The notes under the pieces: generated by a model | The model's database searches: none | Told to the model about the DNA's origin: nothing | The model's input: only the letters and a program-made list of their open reading frames with translations | In this document: positions 34,274-43,372 of the stretch, one piece after another | Layout of the letters: every line of letters begins with the position of its first letter | How positions within the stretch are numbered: the stretch's first letter is position 1 | Made by a program: the position numbers and the translations under genes | From: Mycolicibacterium madagascariense | GTDB taxonomy: Bacteria; Actinomycetota; Actinomycetes; Mycobacteriales; Mycobacteriaceae | Assembly: GCF_010729665.1 (NCBI RefSeq) | Contig: NZ_AP022610.1 | Span: forward strand, 186,001-250,000 | DNA: 64,000 bases | Reading direction: 5' to 3'

Positions 34274-34879
34274 TCAGCCCCGGTACAGCCGGGCCGGCGG
34301 CAGGGCGCGTAGCCCGCCTCCGGTGTTACCGGCATCGAATGCCGTTGTCTCAGCAGCGGTTTCGTCGCCGAGGGTGAGCAGGCCGATCCGCCGGAAGCGT
34401 CCCACCGCGCCGCTGAGGAGGACGTGGAAGTCGTCGCCGCGGGTCGGCGCTGCGGGCGAGGCCACGGTGACGGCGCGCAGCCCGAACACGACGGGTTCCC
34501 ACCCGGCCAGGTACAGCCACAGCGACGAGTACAACCTGTCGTCGATGCCGGGCGACGGAAGCACGGCGTGGTGGAACGGCACCCCGTCGGCCGACGACGC
34601 GAGCAGGAAGTCCTGGGGACGATCCGGACCGTAGGCGTCGGGCAGCCTGAGGCAGATCGTGCGGAAACCGGTCGGCGGGCCGGGTTGGGAGAACCGTGCG
34701 ACGGCGGCCAGGCTGCGGCCCGGGACCAGCAACTGGGTGCGGCGGGGCAGCGTGGCGTCGGCGTCGAAGGTCAGTGTTGCCGCGTGCGTGGTGCCCTCGC
34801 CGTCGAAGAGCCCGCCGACGCCCCCAACGACGGCCGACAGCGTCGCGCCTGCACTCGCGATCAGCGATGCGGTGTCCAT
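34274..34879 (-). CDS. Hypothetical protein, catalase-related type
   Basis: The 201-residue protein begins with a Gly/Ala-rich helix (SLIASAGATLSAVVGGVGGL) and continues as a beta-rich domain: HAATLTFDADATLPRRTQLL, then GRSLAAVARFSQPGPPTGFR and TICLRLPDAYG. The FSQPGPPTGFRTICLRLPD portion recalls catalase-fold domains in which RFSxxxG precedes dxRG, but the heme ligands are absent. The resemblance is weak and the role is open. It diverges from the aldo/keto reductase gene. Confidence 0.45.
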   Translation of the reverse strand: MDTASLIASAGATLSAVVGGVGGLFDGEGTTHAATLTFDADATLPRRTQLLVPGRSLAAVARFSQPGPPTGFRTICLRLPDAYGPDRPQDFLLASSADGVPFHHAVLPSPGIDDRLYSSLWLYLAGWEPVVFGLRAVTVASPAAPTRGDDFHVLLSGAVGRFRRIGLLTLGDETAAETTAFDAGNTGGGLRALPPARLYRG

Positions 34880-34931
34880 CTCTGCACCGTAGTCGGCACA
34901 CCGGCCGCGCACCTTCGCCTACGGTGGGGCC

Positions 34932-35903
34932 ATGAAGTTCGTGGAGGTCGACGGTCTGGGCCCGGTGAGCCGAATCGGGCTCGGCACCTGGCAGTTCGGC
35001 GCCCGCGAGTGGGGTTACGGCGACGAGTACGCGTCGGGCGCGGCCCGCGACATCGTTGCCCGGGCGCGGGCGCTGGGCGTCACGCTCTTCGACACCGCCG
35101 AGGTGTACGGCACGGGCAGGAGCGAACGCATCCTCGGTGAGGCGCTGGGCCCCGAGCGCGCCGACGTCGTGGTAGCGAGCAAGGTCTTTCCCATCGCGCC
35201 GTTCCCACCCGTGGTCAGACAGCGCGCCAGGGCGAGCGCCCGCCGATTGCAACTCGATCGCATCCCGCTCTACCAGATCCACCAGGCGAATCCGTTGGTC
35301 CCCGATTCGGTGATCATGCCGGGCATGCGCAGCCTGCTCGACGACGGCGTCATCGGCGCCGCGGGCGTGTCGAACTATTCACTGCAGCGCTGGCGCAAGG
35401 CCGATGCCGCGCTGGGCAGGCCGGTGATCAGCAACCAGGTTCACTTCTCCCTGGCCCATCCGAATGCGCTCACCGACCTGGTGCCCTTCGCCGAGCGCGA
35501 GAACCGGATCGTGATCGCCTACAGCCCACTCGCTCAGGGATTGCTGGGCGGCAAGTACGGCCTCGACAACCGTCCCTCCGGCATACGGGCGACGAACCCG
35601 TTGTTCGGCACCGAGAACCTGCGTCGCATCGAACCGCTGCTGACCACCCTGCGCGAGGTCGCCGCAGGCGTCGGCGCCAAGCCGGCCCAGGTGGCGCTGG
35701 CGTGGTTGATCAGCCTGCCGGGAGTGGTGGCCATCCCCGGGGCGTCCAGCGTCGAGCAACTCGAATTCAACGTCGCCGCGGCCGACGTCGAACTCGACGA
35801 GGACGCCAAGAACGCGCTGACGGCTGCGGCCCGGGCGTTCCGGCCGGTGTCCATCGCGAGGTTCGCGGCCGACGCGATCAGGGAGCGACTGCGCAGGCGC
35901 TGA
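34932..35903 (+). CDS. Aldo/keto reductase
   Basis: The 323-residue protein follows the AKR pattern: GLGTWQFGAREWGYG, the Asp/Tyr pair in LFDTAEVYGTGRSERILGEA, Lys in VVASKVFPIAPF, and His in YQIHQANPLVPD. NADPH binding is indicated by VVAIPGASSVEQLEFNVAAA. It should reduce an aldehyde or ketone. It is a single gene divergent from 34274-34879; downstream comes a 162-base gap before the decarboxylase. Confidence 0.88.
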   Translation: MKFVEVDGLGPVSRIGLGTWQFGAREWGYGDEYASGAARDIVARARALGVTLFDTAEVYGTGRSERILGEALGPERADVVVASKVFPIAPFPPVVRQRARASARRLQLDRIPLYQIHQANPLVPDSVIMPGMRSLLDDGVIGAAGVSNYSLQRWRKADAALGRPVISNQVHFSLAHPNALTDLVPFAERENRIVIAYSPLAQGLLGGKYGLDNRPSGIRATNPLFGTENLRRIEPLLTTLREVAAGVGAKPAQVALAWLISLPGVVAIPGASSVEQLEFNVAAADVELDEDAKNALTAAARAFRPVSIARFAADAIRERLRRR

Positions 35904-36065
35904 CGACGCCCCCAGTCGACACTCGTGCGGATGTCGTTGATCAGTAACCCATTCGGCGTGCAGGGTTGGCCTGACGCTCACCCGGCGGGAGCGGTCGAGC
36001 TGGAATATTGAGCTGTCGGTACTCGTCAGCGGGGCGGGCGCATCGACACTCCCAGGAGGCCGACC

Positions 36066-38867
36066 ATGGCTGAAGGATCCCACGCCTACAACAGCGTGTG
36101 GCAGGCGCGCAGCGACGCCTGGTCCCAGCTCGACGAGGCGGCCGACCGGCTGATCCGCCAGACCACGACCGGTGAGCTGAAGGACCGCTACGTCGGCATC
36201 TGCGGTGAGCTGCTCGAGACCATCAACGCCTTCGAGCCCTACTGGGCCTACCCGGGGCCGGCCCAATTCGCCAGAGTGCAAAGGGCTTTCGCGGCGGGGA
36301 ACTACGACCGCTTCGGGCGTACCGTCTCGAGGATCAACCGCGCGCTCACCACCGAGTCCTACCGCTCGGGTGACGTCGACGCGGCGGGACGCGACGAGCT
36401 CGACATGTTCCCCGCCGATCCGCGACAACTCGAGGACCTCACGGCGAACGAGCGCGAGCGGCCCTACTTCGAGGTGCTCGTCGTCGCGCAGATGACCGAG
36501 GCGCAGGAGGCGGCGCTGCGCAACGAGGTACGCGGCTGGCGCCGCCCCGACGACGAGTTCGTCTACGAGCTCGTCGTCGTCGGCAGCGGTGACGAAGCCC
36601 TGGTCGCGGCCCGGCTCAACCCGAATCTGCAGGCGGTGGTGGTCCGTCGGCGCTTCTCGCACCAGTCGGTGCGGGACCTCTCGGCACTGTCGGAGTTCGT
36701 CGACCCCGCGCTGTCGGACGAGCTGGGCGGCCACGTCTCACCGGACGAGCGCGCCCAGATCCTCGCCACCTGGTTGACCAGGCTGCGACCGGAATTGGAC
36801 CTCTACCTGATGACCGAGATCAACGTGGAGAGCGTGGCGGGCCAACTGGGCCAGTACTTCCGGCGGGTGTTCCATGCCAGGGAGGGCGTCCTGGAGTTGC
36901 ACCTGTCGATCCTCTACGGGGTGGCCGAGCGGTACCGGACGCCGTTCTTCAGCGCGCTCAAGCAGTACAGCCATCGGCCGACCGGGGTGTTCCACGCGCT
37001 GCCGATCAGCCAGGGCAAGTCGATCGTCAACTCGCACTGGATCAAGGACATGATCGGCTTCTACGGGCTCGACGTGTTCATGGCCGAGACGTCGGCCACC
37101 TGCGGAGGGCTGGACTCCCTGCTGGAGCCGACCGGGCCGCTGCGCGAGGCCCAGCAGCTGGCCGCCAAGGCGTACGGCTCCCGGCACACGTACTTCGTCA
37201 CCAACGGCACGTCGACGGCCAACAAGATCGTCACCCAGTCGCTGGTGGCACCCGGTGACATCGTGCTGCTCGACCGCAACTGCCACCAGAGTCACCACTA
37301 CGGAATGATGATGGCGGGCGCCAACGTGGTGTACCTGGAGGCCTATCCGCTCACCGACTACACCATGTACGGTGCGGTGCCGCTGCGCGAGATCAAGTCG
37401 AAGTTGTTGGCGCTCAAGCACGCTGGCAAGCTCGACCGGGTCAAGATGATGTCGCTGACCAACTGCACGTTCGACGGCATCGTGTACGACGTCGAGCGCG
37501 TGATGGAGGAATGCCTGGCGATCAAGCCCGACCTGGTGTTCCTCTGGGACGAGGCGTGGTTCGCCTTCGCGCGCTTCCATCCGGTGTACCGCAATCGCAC
37601 GGCGATGGCCTCGGCGCGCGCACTGCGCGATCGGCTCGAGGACCCGGCCTACCGGGCGGCCTACGAAGCCGAGCTGCAGACGGTGCCGGAGGACGCCACC
37701 GACGAGGACCTGCTGAACCGGCGGCTGCGCCCCGATCCGGCACGCGCCCGGGTGCGGGTCTACGCCACCCAGTCCACCCACAAGACGCTCACCGCGCTGC
37801 GGCAGGGCTCGATGATCCACGTCCACGACCAGGACTTCGATCAGAAGGTCTCGGAGGCCTTCCACGAGGCGTACATGGGGCACACCTCCACCTCGCCGAA
37901 CTACCAGATCCTCGCGTCACTGGACCTCGGCCGTCGTCAGGTCGCGCTCGAAGGCGTGGAACTGGTTCAGCGCCAGATCGAGAACGCCATGCAGCTGCGC
38001 GACGCGATCGACAACCATCCGCTCCTGCGGACGTACATGCGCTGCCTGTCGACCGCGGACCTCATTCCCGAGCAGTTCCGCCCGTCGCGCATCGACCAGC
38101 CGCTGCGGTCCGGGTTGCGCGACATGACGAAGGTGTGGCAGGACGACGAGTTCGTGCTCGATCCGTCGCGAATCACGTTGTCGATCGGGCGAACCGGATA
38201 CGACGGCGACACGTTCAAGCGCGAGCAGCTGATGGATCGCTACGGCGTGCAGATCAACAAGACCTCACGCAACACGGTGCTGTTCATGACCAACATCGGC
38301 ACCACGCGCAGCTCGGTCGCCTTCCTGGTGGAGGTGCTCGTCTCGATCGCGCAGAATCTACGAGACACGGTGGCGGACATGAGCATTGGTGAACTCGGTC
38401 GGTTCGAGAAGGCCGTGTACCGGTTGACCGAACGCGCCGTCCCCCTGCCCGACTTCAGCGGTTTCCACGCCGTGTTCCGCGACGGCTCGGGCGCCGAGCC
38501 GACGCCGGAGGGCGACGTGCGGCGGGCCTTCTACCTGTCCTACGACGACACCAACTGCGAATACCTCACGGGCGACGAGGTCTTGGAGAAGCTCGACGCC
38601 GGCACCGACGTGGTCTCGGCGACGTTCGTCACGCCGTACCCGCCGGGGTTCCCGGTGCTGGTGCCGGGCCAGGTCTTCAGTCGCGGCATCCTGCAGTTCC
38701 TGCGCGACCTCGACACACCCGAAATCCACGGCTACACACCGGATGCCGGCTTCCGCGTCTACACCGACAAGGCCATCGAGCAGGCGTCGACGACCCGGCT
38801 GACCCACGTCACGTCGAACGGCCGGGCGGAACTGTCCGGAGAGGACGTGCTGTCGGGGTTGGCGTGA
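36066..38867 (+). CDS. Orn/Lys/Arg decarboxylase family PLP enzyme
   Basis: The 933-residue protein has an N-terminal region (to about 300), a PLP-binding core and a C-terminal domain. The PLP lysine is Lys573 in YATQSTHKTLTALRQGSMIH; HQSHHYGMMMAGANVVYLEA holds the His that stacks on PLP, and LVFLWDEAWFAFARF the pyridine Asp. It resembles mycobacterial Rv2531c and probably decarboxylates a basic amino acid, with a role in polyamine or acid response. The ATG at 36066 has AGGAGG six bases upstream. It stands alone between an AKR and an EAL-domain gene on the opposite strand. Confidence 0.87.
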   Translation: MAEGSHAYNSVWQARSDAWSQLDEAADRLIRQTTTGELKDRYVGICGELLETINAFEPYWAYPGPAQFARVQRAFAAGNYDRFGRTVSRINRALTTESYRSGDVDAAGRDELDMFPADPRQLEDLTANERERPYFEVLVVAQMTEAQEAALRNEVRGWRRPDDEFVYELVVVGSGDEALVAARLNPNLQAVVVRRRFSHQSVRDLSALSEFVDPALSDELGGHVSPDERAQILATWLTRLRPELDLYLMTEINVESVAGQLGQYFRRVFHAREGVLELHLSILYGVAERYRTPFFSALKQYSHRPTGVFHALPISQGKSIVNSHWIKDMIGFYGLDVFMAETSATCGGLDSLLEPTGPLREAQQLAAKAYGSRHTYFVTNGTSTANKIVTQSLVAPGDIVLLDRNCHQSHHYGMMMAGANVVYLEAYPLTDYTMYGAVPLREIKSKLLALKHAGKLDRVKMMSLTNCTFDGIVYDVERVMEECLAIKPDLVFLWDEAWFAFARFHPVYRNRTAMASARALRDRLEDPAYRAAYEAELQTVPEDATDEDLLNRRLRPDPARARVRVYATQSTHKTLTALRQGSMIHVHDQDFDQKVSEAFHEAYMGHTSTSPNYQILASLDLGRRQVALEGVELVQRQIENAMQLRDAIDNHPLLRTYMRCLSTADLIPEQFRPSRIDQPLRSGLRDMTKVWQDDEFVLDPSRITLSIGRTGYDGDTFKREQLMDRYGVQINKTSRNTVLFMTNIGTTRSSVAFLVEVLVSIAQNLRDTVADMSIGELGRFEKAVYRLTERAVPLPDFSGFHAVFRDGSGAEPTPEGDVRRAFYLSYDDTNCEYLTGDEVLEKLDAGTDVVSATFVTPYPPGFPVLVPGQVFSRGILQFLRDLDTPEIHGYTPDAGFRVYTDKAIEQASTTRLTHVTSNGRAELSGEDVLSGLA

Positions 38868-38916
38868 TCACCCCACCGCTTCGACGCCGCGGCGCCTAGC
38901 GACTCGGCCGCGCCCG

Positions 38917-40176
38917 TCACGGCATCCGCTCCAGCAGGTTGCGAGCCGCCTCGGCGACGAGGCCGCGGTCATGGGTGATGACGAAGTCGAAACGGCGGTC
39001 GTCATCGCTGCGCCGGAGCTCGGCGTTGTCGTCGTGCTCGCGTGCGATGAGCGCGGCCGCGTAATGGGGCCCGATCGCCACCACCGTCCATTCGGTGCAC
39101 AGCGGGTCGGCCGGGTGGAGCATGACCCCGCGGACGTCGGAGCCCAGATCGGCGGGCATGTCCCGGCCGAATACGGCCACCAGCGGGCACGAACTGCCGA
39201 GTCTGCGGTAGCGGTCCCTGGTGGCTCCGGCGAAGTAGTCGCGGCGCTGCATCGCGGTGAACACCATCGGGGCGTCGACGGCGCGGTTCGCCTGGTTCTC
39301 GATGTGCCGGGAGAACCCCGCCAGCGTCTGCTTGCGGGCCGTGCGGATGGGTGAGGTTCCGGCCACCAGGTCGAACGGCGATCGGGTCGCCGGGCGGGCG
39401 CTCTCGGCCCGGGGTACCGGCGACCACGTGGGGAAGACCTCGCGATCAATGGGGCCCGGGCGACCGAAGAGGTAGCCCTGGCCCAGCGTCGCCCCCACTG
39501 CCAGCGCGTGTTCGAGGTGTTCGTGGGTTTCGATGCCCTCGGCGAGGATGACGGCGCCGGTGCGCTCCTGGTGCGCGAGCACGGCCGCCAGGGTGCGGGC
39601 CTGCACGTAGGTCGGTTCGGTCTGAATCAGGGTGAGGTCGAGTTTGATCACCTCGGGTTGCACGACGTCGAGGAGTGCCAGCGACTGGGGATGGCCACCC
39701 ACGTCGTCCAGGGCGATGGCGAAGCCGTCGGCCCGCAGCGCCGCCACCTTGTCCAGCAGCAGGTGGGGGTGGGCCAGCGGGGTGCGTTCGGTGATCTCGA
39801 AGACGACCGTCAGCTCCCGATGCCCGAGGTCGAGCACCTCGTTGTCGGCCCGGCCGACGTACGCGGTCGACGGTTCGGCGTTGACGCAGAGCAGGGTGGC
39901 CTTCGGCAGCGCCGATCGCAGTGCCGCCGCGACCGCGGTCTCGACGCAGCGGCGGTCCAGGACGTCGGAGGTGCCGATGACCTCGGCGTGGGCGAGCACC
40001 TGGTCCGGTGGCGAGTCCGTCGTGCCCGGCCACCGGGCGAGCGCCTCGTACCCGACCGTGACCTCGTCGGGAAGCGACACGATCGGCTGGAAGGCCGGCA
40101 CCAGGCCGACGCCGGTGGCCGCGGCATCGAGACCCGGATCGGCGCCGGGGGGCCGTGCTGACTGCCGTGCGACCAT
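38917..40176 (-). CDS. EAL phosphodiesterase-like protein with DICT sensory domain
   Basis: The 419-residue cytosolic protein starts with an EAL domain: QPIVSLPDEVTVGYEALARW (EAL at 44-46). The other catalytic residues are visible: VNAEPS Asn, FEITER Glu, IALDDVGGH Asp pair, IKLDL Lys, AEGIETHEH Glu and LGQGYLFGRP Gln. So c-di-GMP hydrolysis is plausible. A DICT domain follows (ARKQTLAGFSRHIENQANRA to the end). DICT often accompanies GGDEF/EAL or light-sensing proteins. A GGDEF-EAL protein is encoded at 45763-48099. Confidence 0.85.
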   Translation of the reverse strand: MVARQSARPPGADPGLDAAATGVGLVPAFQPIVSLPDEVTVGYEALARWPGTTDSPPDQVLAHAEVIGTSDVLDRRCVETAVAAALRSALPKATLLCVNAEPSTAYVGRADNEVLDLGHRELTVVFEITERTPLAHPHLLLDKVAALRADGFAIALDDVGGHPQSLALLDVVQPEVIKLDLTLIQTEPTYVQARTLAAVLAHQERTGAVILAEGIETHEHLEHALAVGATLGQGYLFGRPGPIDREVFPTWSPVPRAESARPATRSPFDLVAGTSPIRTARKQTLAGFSRHIENQANRAVDAPMVFTAMQRRDYFAGATRDRYRRLGSSCPLVAVFGRDMPADLGSDVRGVMLHPADPLCTEWTVVAIGPHYAAALIAREHDDNAELRRSDDDRRFDFVITHDRGLVAEAARNLLERMP

Positions 40177-40375
40177 CGGGAGCCTTCCCTCGCCGGCGGT
40201 GGGGTCGCGAGATGCGCCCCCGCGGCACGGTGGGATGGTCCGACGTAATCCGTCGCCGTGTTTGCCGTGCCTTGTTCTTCATTCGGAGCGGCGGCGCCCT
40301 CGGATGGCGACCTACCGGATCGGGGGACCGGGCTAGGCTACGGTCCGGTCACGCCAGCCAGGTCAGGAGGAATCG

Positions 40376-40869
40376 GTGAACCTCGACGTCGAGACGGTCG
40401 GCGGCCCCCGGCGCGACCTTCTTCACCGCGTCGGGATGAACCTGCCCGAGCTGACGTCGACGGCGGACTGGATCGCCCGCACGTTCTCCGACAGCGAGCA
40501 GCTGTCGATGAACGAATTCCATGCCCTCGTCGTGATGGCCGTTGCCGAGGCGGGGTGCCACACGTGACGCCCAGCGCGCTGAGCACCCAGATCGGCCTGT
40601 CCGGCGCCGCGGTCACCTACGTCGTGCAGCGCCTGTCCGAGGCCGGTTTCGTGAGGCGCGGTTCCGACCCGCGGGACCGCCGCAAGGTCATCCTGCGCCT
40701 GACCGAGCGCGGCGGGCAGGTCGTCAGGGACTTCTCCGCGGGCATCTCTTCCCATCTGCACGAGACCTTGGCGGACGTGCCCGACGACGCGTTGGAGCGC
40801 GCCCATCGCACGTTCCAGGTGCTGGTCCAATCCATGAGGGACTACCGCGCCACGCTACCGTCGAAGTAG
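40376..40869 (+). pseudogene. MarR family regulator split by a one-base deletion
   Basis: The GTG at 40376 starts MNLDVETVGGPRRDLLHRVG and reaches LSMNEFHALVVMAVAEAGCH before a stop at 40567. The -1 frame holds the rest: TPSALSTQIGLSGAAVTYVV, RLSEAGFVRRGSDPRDRRKV and a C-terminal helix to 40869. The break is at the G run 40552-40555; one extra G restores AEAGVPHVTPSALS and gives a normal ~164-residue MarR protein. Either a sequencing error or a real loss of function is possible. It lies upstream of a TetR gene. Confidence 0.7.
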
Positions 40870-40889
40870 CGTCGCTACCGTGGGTAGCG
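40853..40889 (+). promoter_or_regulatory. Operator-like inverted repeats upstream of the TetR gene
   Basis: CGCTACC (40873-40879), a three-base spacer and GGTAGCG (40883-40889) make a perfect 17-base inverted repeat. A second CGCTAC/GTAGCG pair occurs at 40853-40858/40866-40871, partly inside the MarR gene end. A TATCCT -10-like element follows at 40895-40900, just before the GTG at 40905. This arrangement fits autoregulation by the TetR protein. Confidence 0.6.
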
Positions 40890-40904
40890 GTGCTATCCTG
40901 CGGT

Positions 40905-41483
40905 GTGGCCATCGAGGATCGACGAGAACGGGAACGCGCCGAGCGCCGACGCCTGATCATCAGCACCGCCCGCCGCCTCGCCGAAGCCGAGGGGTGGGAG
41001 GCGGTGACGACCCGTCGTCTGTCGACCGAGATCGAGTACAGCCAGCCGGTGCTCTACAAGCACTTCGCCAGCATGGACCACATCGTCGAGGCGCTCGCCT
41101 ACGACGGATTCGGCGAACTGGCCGTGGCACTGCGCGCGGCCCGGCGCGAAGCGGGCTCGGCGGTCGATGCGTTGACCCGGATTGCGCACGCCTACGTGGA
41201 CTTCGCCCGCGCCAACCCGGCCCTCTACGTTGCGATGTTCACCAGGGCCACCAAGCTCCGGTTCGCCGCCGAGGACGATTCTTCCCCGCTCACCGAGGCG
41301 TTCATCGAAGTGCGCGAAGGGGTTTCGGCGGTCGCCGGGGGTGCGGACGTCGACACGCTCACCGAGGTGTTCTGGGCCGCGCTGCACGGCGTGACGACGC
41401 TCGCCCGCGACGGCAGGTTGCGACCGGGGTACGACTCCGACCGGGTCGACTTGCTGGCCGCCCGGTTCGCCGCGGCCACCTGA
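40905..41483 (+). CDS. TetR/AcrR family regulator
   Basis: The 192-residue protein starts with GTG (VAIEDRRERERAERRRLIIS); its DNA-binding domain includes STARRLAEAEGWEAVTTRRL and STEIEYSQPVLYKHFASMDH. The C-terminal part (ALTRIAHAYVDFARANPALY VAMFT) is TetR_C_33-like, frequent in regulators next to SDR or transporter genes. It is 51 bases upstream of an SDR gene on the same strand, which is the likely target together with itself. The short distance from the TATCCT element suggests a leaderless or nearly leaderless transcript. Confidence 0.87.
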   Translation: MAIEDRRERERAERRRLIISTARRLAEAEGWEAVTTRRLSTEIEYSQPVLYKHFASMDHIVEALAYDGFGELAVALRAARREAGSAVDALTRIAHAYVDFARANPALYVAMFTRATKLRFAAEDDSSPLTEAFIEVREGVSAVAGGADVDTLTEVFWAALHGVTTLARDGRLRPGYDSDRVDLLAARFAAAT

Positions 41484-41534
41484 ACGCGCGGGCCGAGGCT
41501 TCGCGCGGCACCGACCATCGAGGAGGAGACGACA

Positions 41535-42386
41535 ATGCCCGGCATCACCGAGAAGGACAGTCGACGCTGGCTCGTTACGGGCGGCAGCAGTGGCCTCGGC
41601 CGCCACGTCGTCGAACACGTCCTGGCCCGGGGTGACTCCGTGACCGCCACCGTCCGCCGGGCCGACGCGCTCGACGACCTGGCCCGCGAACACGGCGCAC
41701 GACTGAGCGTCGAAGTCCTCGACCTCACCCGGCCCGACGACGTCGACGACGTGGTGGGCAGGGTCGTCGCCGCCGGGCCCGTCGACGTGGTGGTGAACAA
41801 CGCCGGCTTCGCGGTCGTCGGAGCCCTCGAGGAGATGAGCGCCGACCAGATTCGCGCTCAGCTCGACGTGATGCTGGCGGCGCCGCTGGCGATCACCCGG
41901 GCCGTTCTGCCGTCGATGCGCGCGCAGGGCGGCGGGCGCATCATCCAAATCTCGAGCATGGGCGGGCAGGTGGCCATTCCGACGCACAGCATCTATCACG
42001 CCGCCAAGTGGGGATTGGAGGGCTTCAGCGAGAGCCTCCATCGCGAGGTGTCCGGTTTCGACGTCCACGTCACCCTCGTCGAACTCGGCGGCACCCGAAC
42101 CGGTTTCCGGGGTGCGCTCGAATTCGCGACCGAACTGGACGCCTACCGCGACGGACCCGTCGGCGAGGTCAAGCGACGCCTGCGTGCGGCACGGGACGAC
42201 GACATGACCGGTGACCCGGCCAAGATCGCCGCCGCGATCTACGACACAACCCGCCGGCCCGACCCGCCGCTGCGCCTCGTCTTGGGCGCCGACTCCTACG
42301 ACGCCGTGCACGACGCCCTCTCCGAGCGCCTGGCGGCACTGCGCGCGCAACGGACGTCGGCCCGGTCGGTGGCGTTCGACGACTGA
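41535..42386 (+). CDS. Short-chain dehydrogenase/reductase
   Basis: The 283-residue protein has the SDR cofactor motif WLVTGGSSGLGRHVVEHVLA (TGxxxGxG), a NNAGFAVVG structural motif and the Ser-Tyr-Lys set with ISSMGG and YHAAKWGLEG. The extra C-terminal residues resemble SDRs of the YjgI/oxidoreductase type. It should use NADPH. GAGGAGGAG precedes the ATG. The TetR gene 51 bases upstream makes it a candidate regulated gene. Confidence 0.88.
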   Translation: MPGITEKDSRRWLVTGGSSGLGRHVVEHVLARGDSVTATVRRADALDDLAREHGARLSVEVLDLTRPDDVDDVVGRVVAAGPVDVVVNNAGFAVVGALEEMSADQIRAQLDVMLAAPLAITRAVLPSMRAQGGGRIIQISSMGGQVAIPTHSIYHAAKWGLEGFSESLHREVSGFDVHVTLVELGGTRTGFRGALEFATELDAYRDGPVGEVKRRLRAARDDDMTGDPAKIAAAIYDTTRRPDPPLRLVLGADSYDAVHDALSERLAALRAQRTSARSVAFDD

Positions 42387-42400
42387 CGGAATGTGGGACT

Positions 42401-42482
42401 GCTAACAGTTGTTAGCAACGTGTGTGCAGAAGTTAGCGGCAGGGAACTGGCAAGAAGAGCTTACGAACGGGCTTACGAACGG
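42401..42482. promoter_or_regulatory. GTTAGC palindrome and direct repeats upstream of a 73-residue gene
   Basis: GCTAACAGTTGTTAGC (42401-42416) has perfect six-base arms; a further GTTAGC half-site lies at 42432-42437. Two adjacent copies of GCTTACGAACGG follow at 42459-42470 and 42471-42482, plus a partial third. The layout fits a repressor operator followed by a promoter region for the gene at 42508. The palindrome could also act as a stem-loop after the SDR gene. Confidence 0.5.
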
Positions 42483-42507
42483 GCTGACGAATGAGAAGGA
42501 GTACGCC

Positions 42508-42729
42508 ATGGCACTCACGGCGGACACGACCACGGCCCGGTTCGGCGCCGACCGGTCCGGCGCGACCCGGCCGAACTCCCGCTTTGGCGACCTCTTCGTC
42601 TTCCCACCGCACCTGCTGGGCGTGCTGACGGGCACCCTCGATGCTGCGCTGGCCGTGTTCGGATCCGAGAGTCGCGACCCTCAGCCTGCCGGCTGGGACA
42701 TCGTCGACCGGGCGCTCACGCGTTGCTGA
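42508..42729 (+). CDS. Small hypothetical protein
   Basis: The 73-residue product starts MALTADTTTARFGADRSGAT, then FVFPPHLLGVLTGTLDAALA and a GWDIVDRALTRC end. AAGGAG is at the right distance from the ATG at 42508. The middle is hydrophobic but too short for a confident transmembrane call. No family is recognised. Its upstream region carries an operator-like palindrome and repeats, so it may be tightly regulated. Confidence 0.5.
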   Translation: MALTADTTTARFGADRSGATRPNSRFGDLFVFPPHLLGVLTGTLDAALAVFGSESRDPQPAGWDIVDRALTRC

Positions 42730-42732
42730 TGC

Positions 42733-43221
42733 CTAGATCGGAGCGATGTAGTCCGACGTGTAGTGCTCCAGCGGGGTTTGCGAGTATTCGCTAGGCAGAT
42801 CGATCGACACCCACGCCCCCGTCGTGCCCGGCAGCGCCGGGGCCTGGACGGTGACCGCCGCCGCGCCGACGCCGTCGGTGTTGAGCGCAGCCGTGGCCAC
42901 CCCCGGATCGGTCGGCCCGCAACCGATCGATGGGCGCGGGGTCTGAATCAGCCGGACGACGTACTGAGTGCCCGGCCTGGCGGTGGCGATCTGGACCTGC
43001 GCAGTCACCGTCCCGTCGTGGATCGGGCTGATGACGGCAAACGCGCGACCGTCGCCGTCGGTGGGCACGAAGGTCTTGGCGGTGAAGCTGCACCCCCGGA
43101 ATATGCCCGGCAGGGGCACCACTTGATCGTCGGCGGAGGCCGACGGCGTACAGCCGAGACCGGCCAGTCCCACCGTCGCCAGCGCCACTGCGCATGTCCT
43201 GTGCCAAGCATTTCGCGCCAT
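42733..43221 (-). CDS. Exported/lipo-type hypothetical protein
   Basis: From the ATG at 43221 the 162-residue precursor begins MARNAWHRTCAVALATVGLA, and a possible lipobox is LAGLGC (Cys24); a normal signal peptide cut after SASA is the alternative. The mature part is a beta-rich domain (VVPLPGIFRGCSFTAKTFVP, TVTAQVQIATARPGTQYVVR) with three cysteines. No enzyme motif is seen. GGGGAG precedes the chosen ATG. Confidence 0.65.
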   Translation of the reverse strand: MARNAWHRTCAVALATVGLAGLGCTPSASADDQVVPLPGIFRGCSFTAKTFVPTDGDGRAFAVISPIHDGTVTAQVQIATARPGTQYVVRLIQTPRPSIGCGPTDPGVATAALNTDGVGAAAVTVQAPALPGTTGAWVSIDLPSEYSQTPLEHYTSDYIAPI

Positions 43222-43372
43222 GCGGCCGCTCCCCGCTCCGGTGGCGACCGCCATGGTCTCCAACAGCGGTATTGACATCACGCGGGCAAACAAAACTTGA
43301 TTTGCGAGGATGGCTCAGTCGCGGCGACCGCCACCGACCAAACGTCGCGTCAATAAATTCGTCGCCGGGCGG

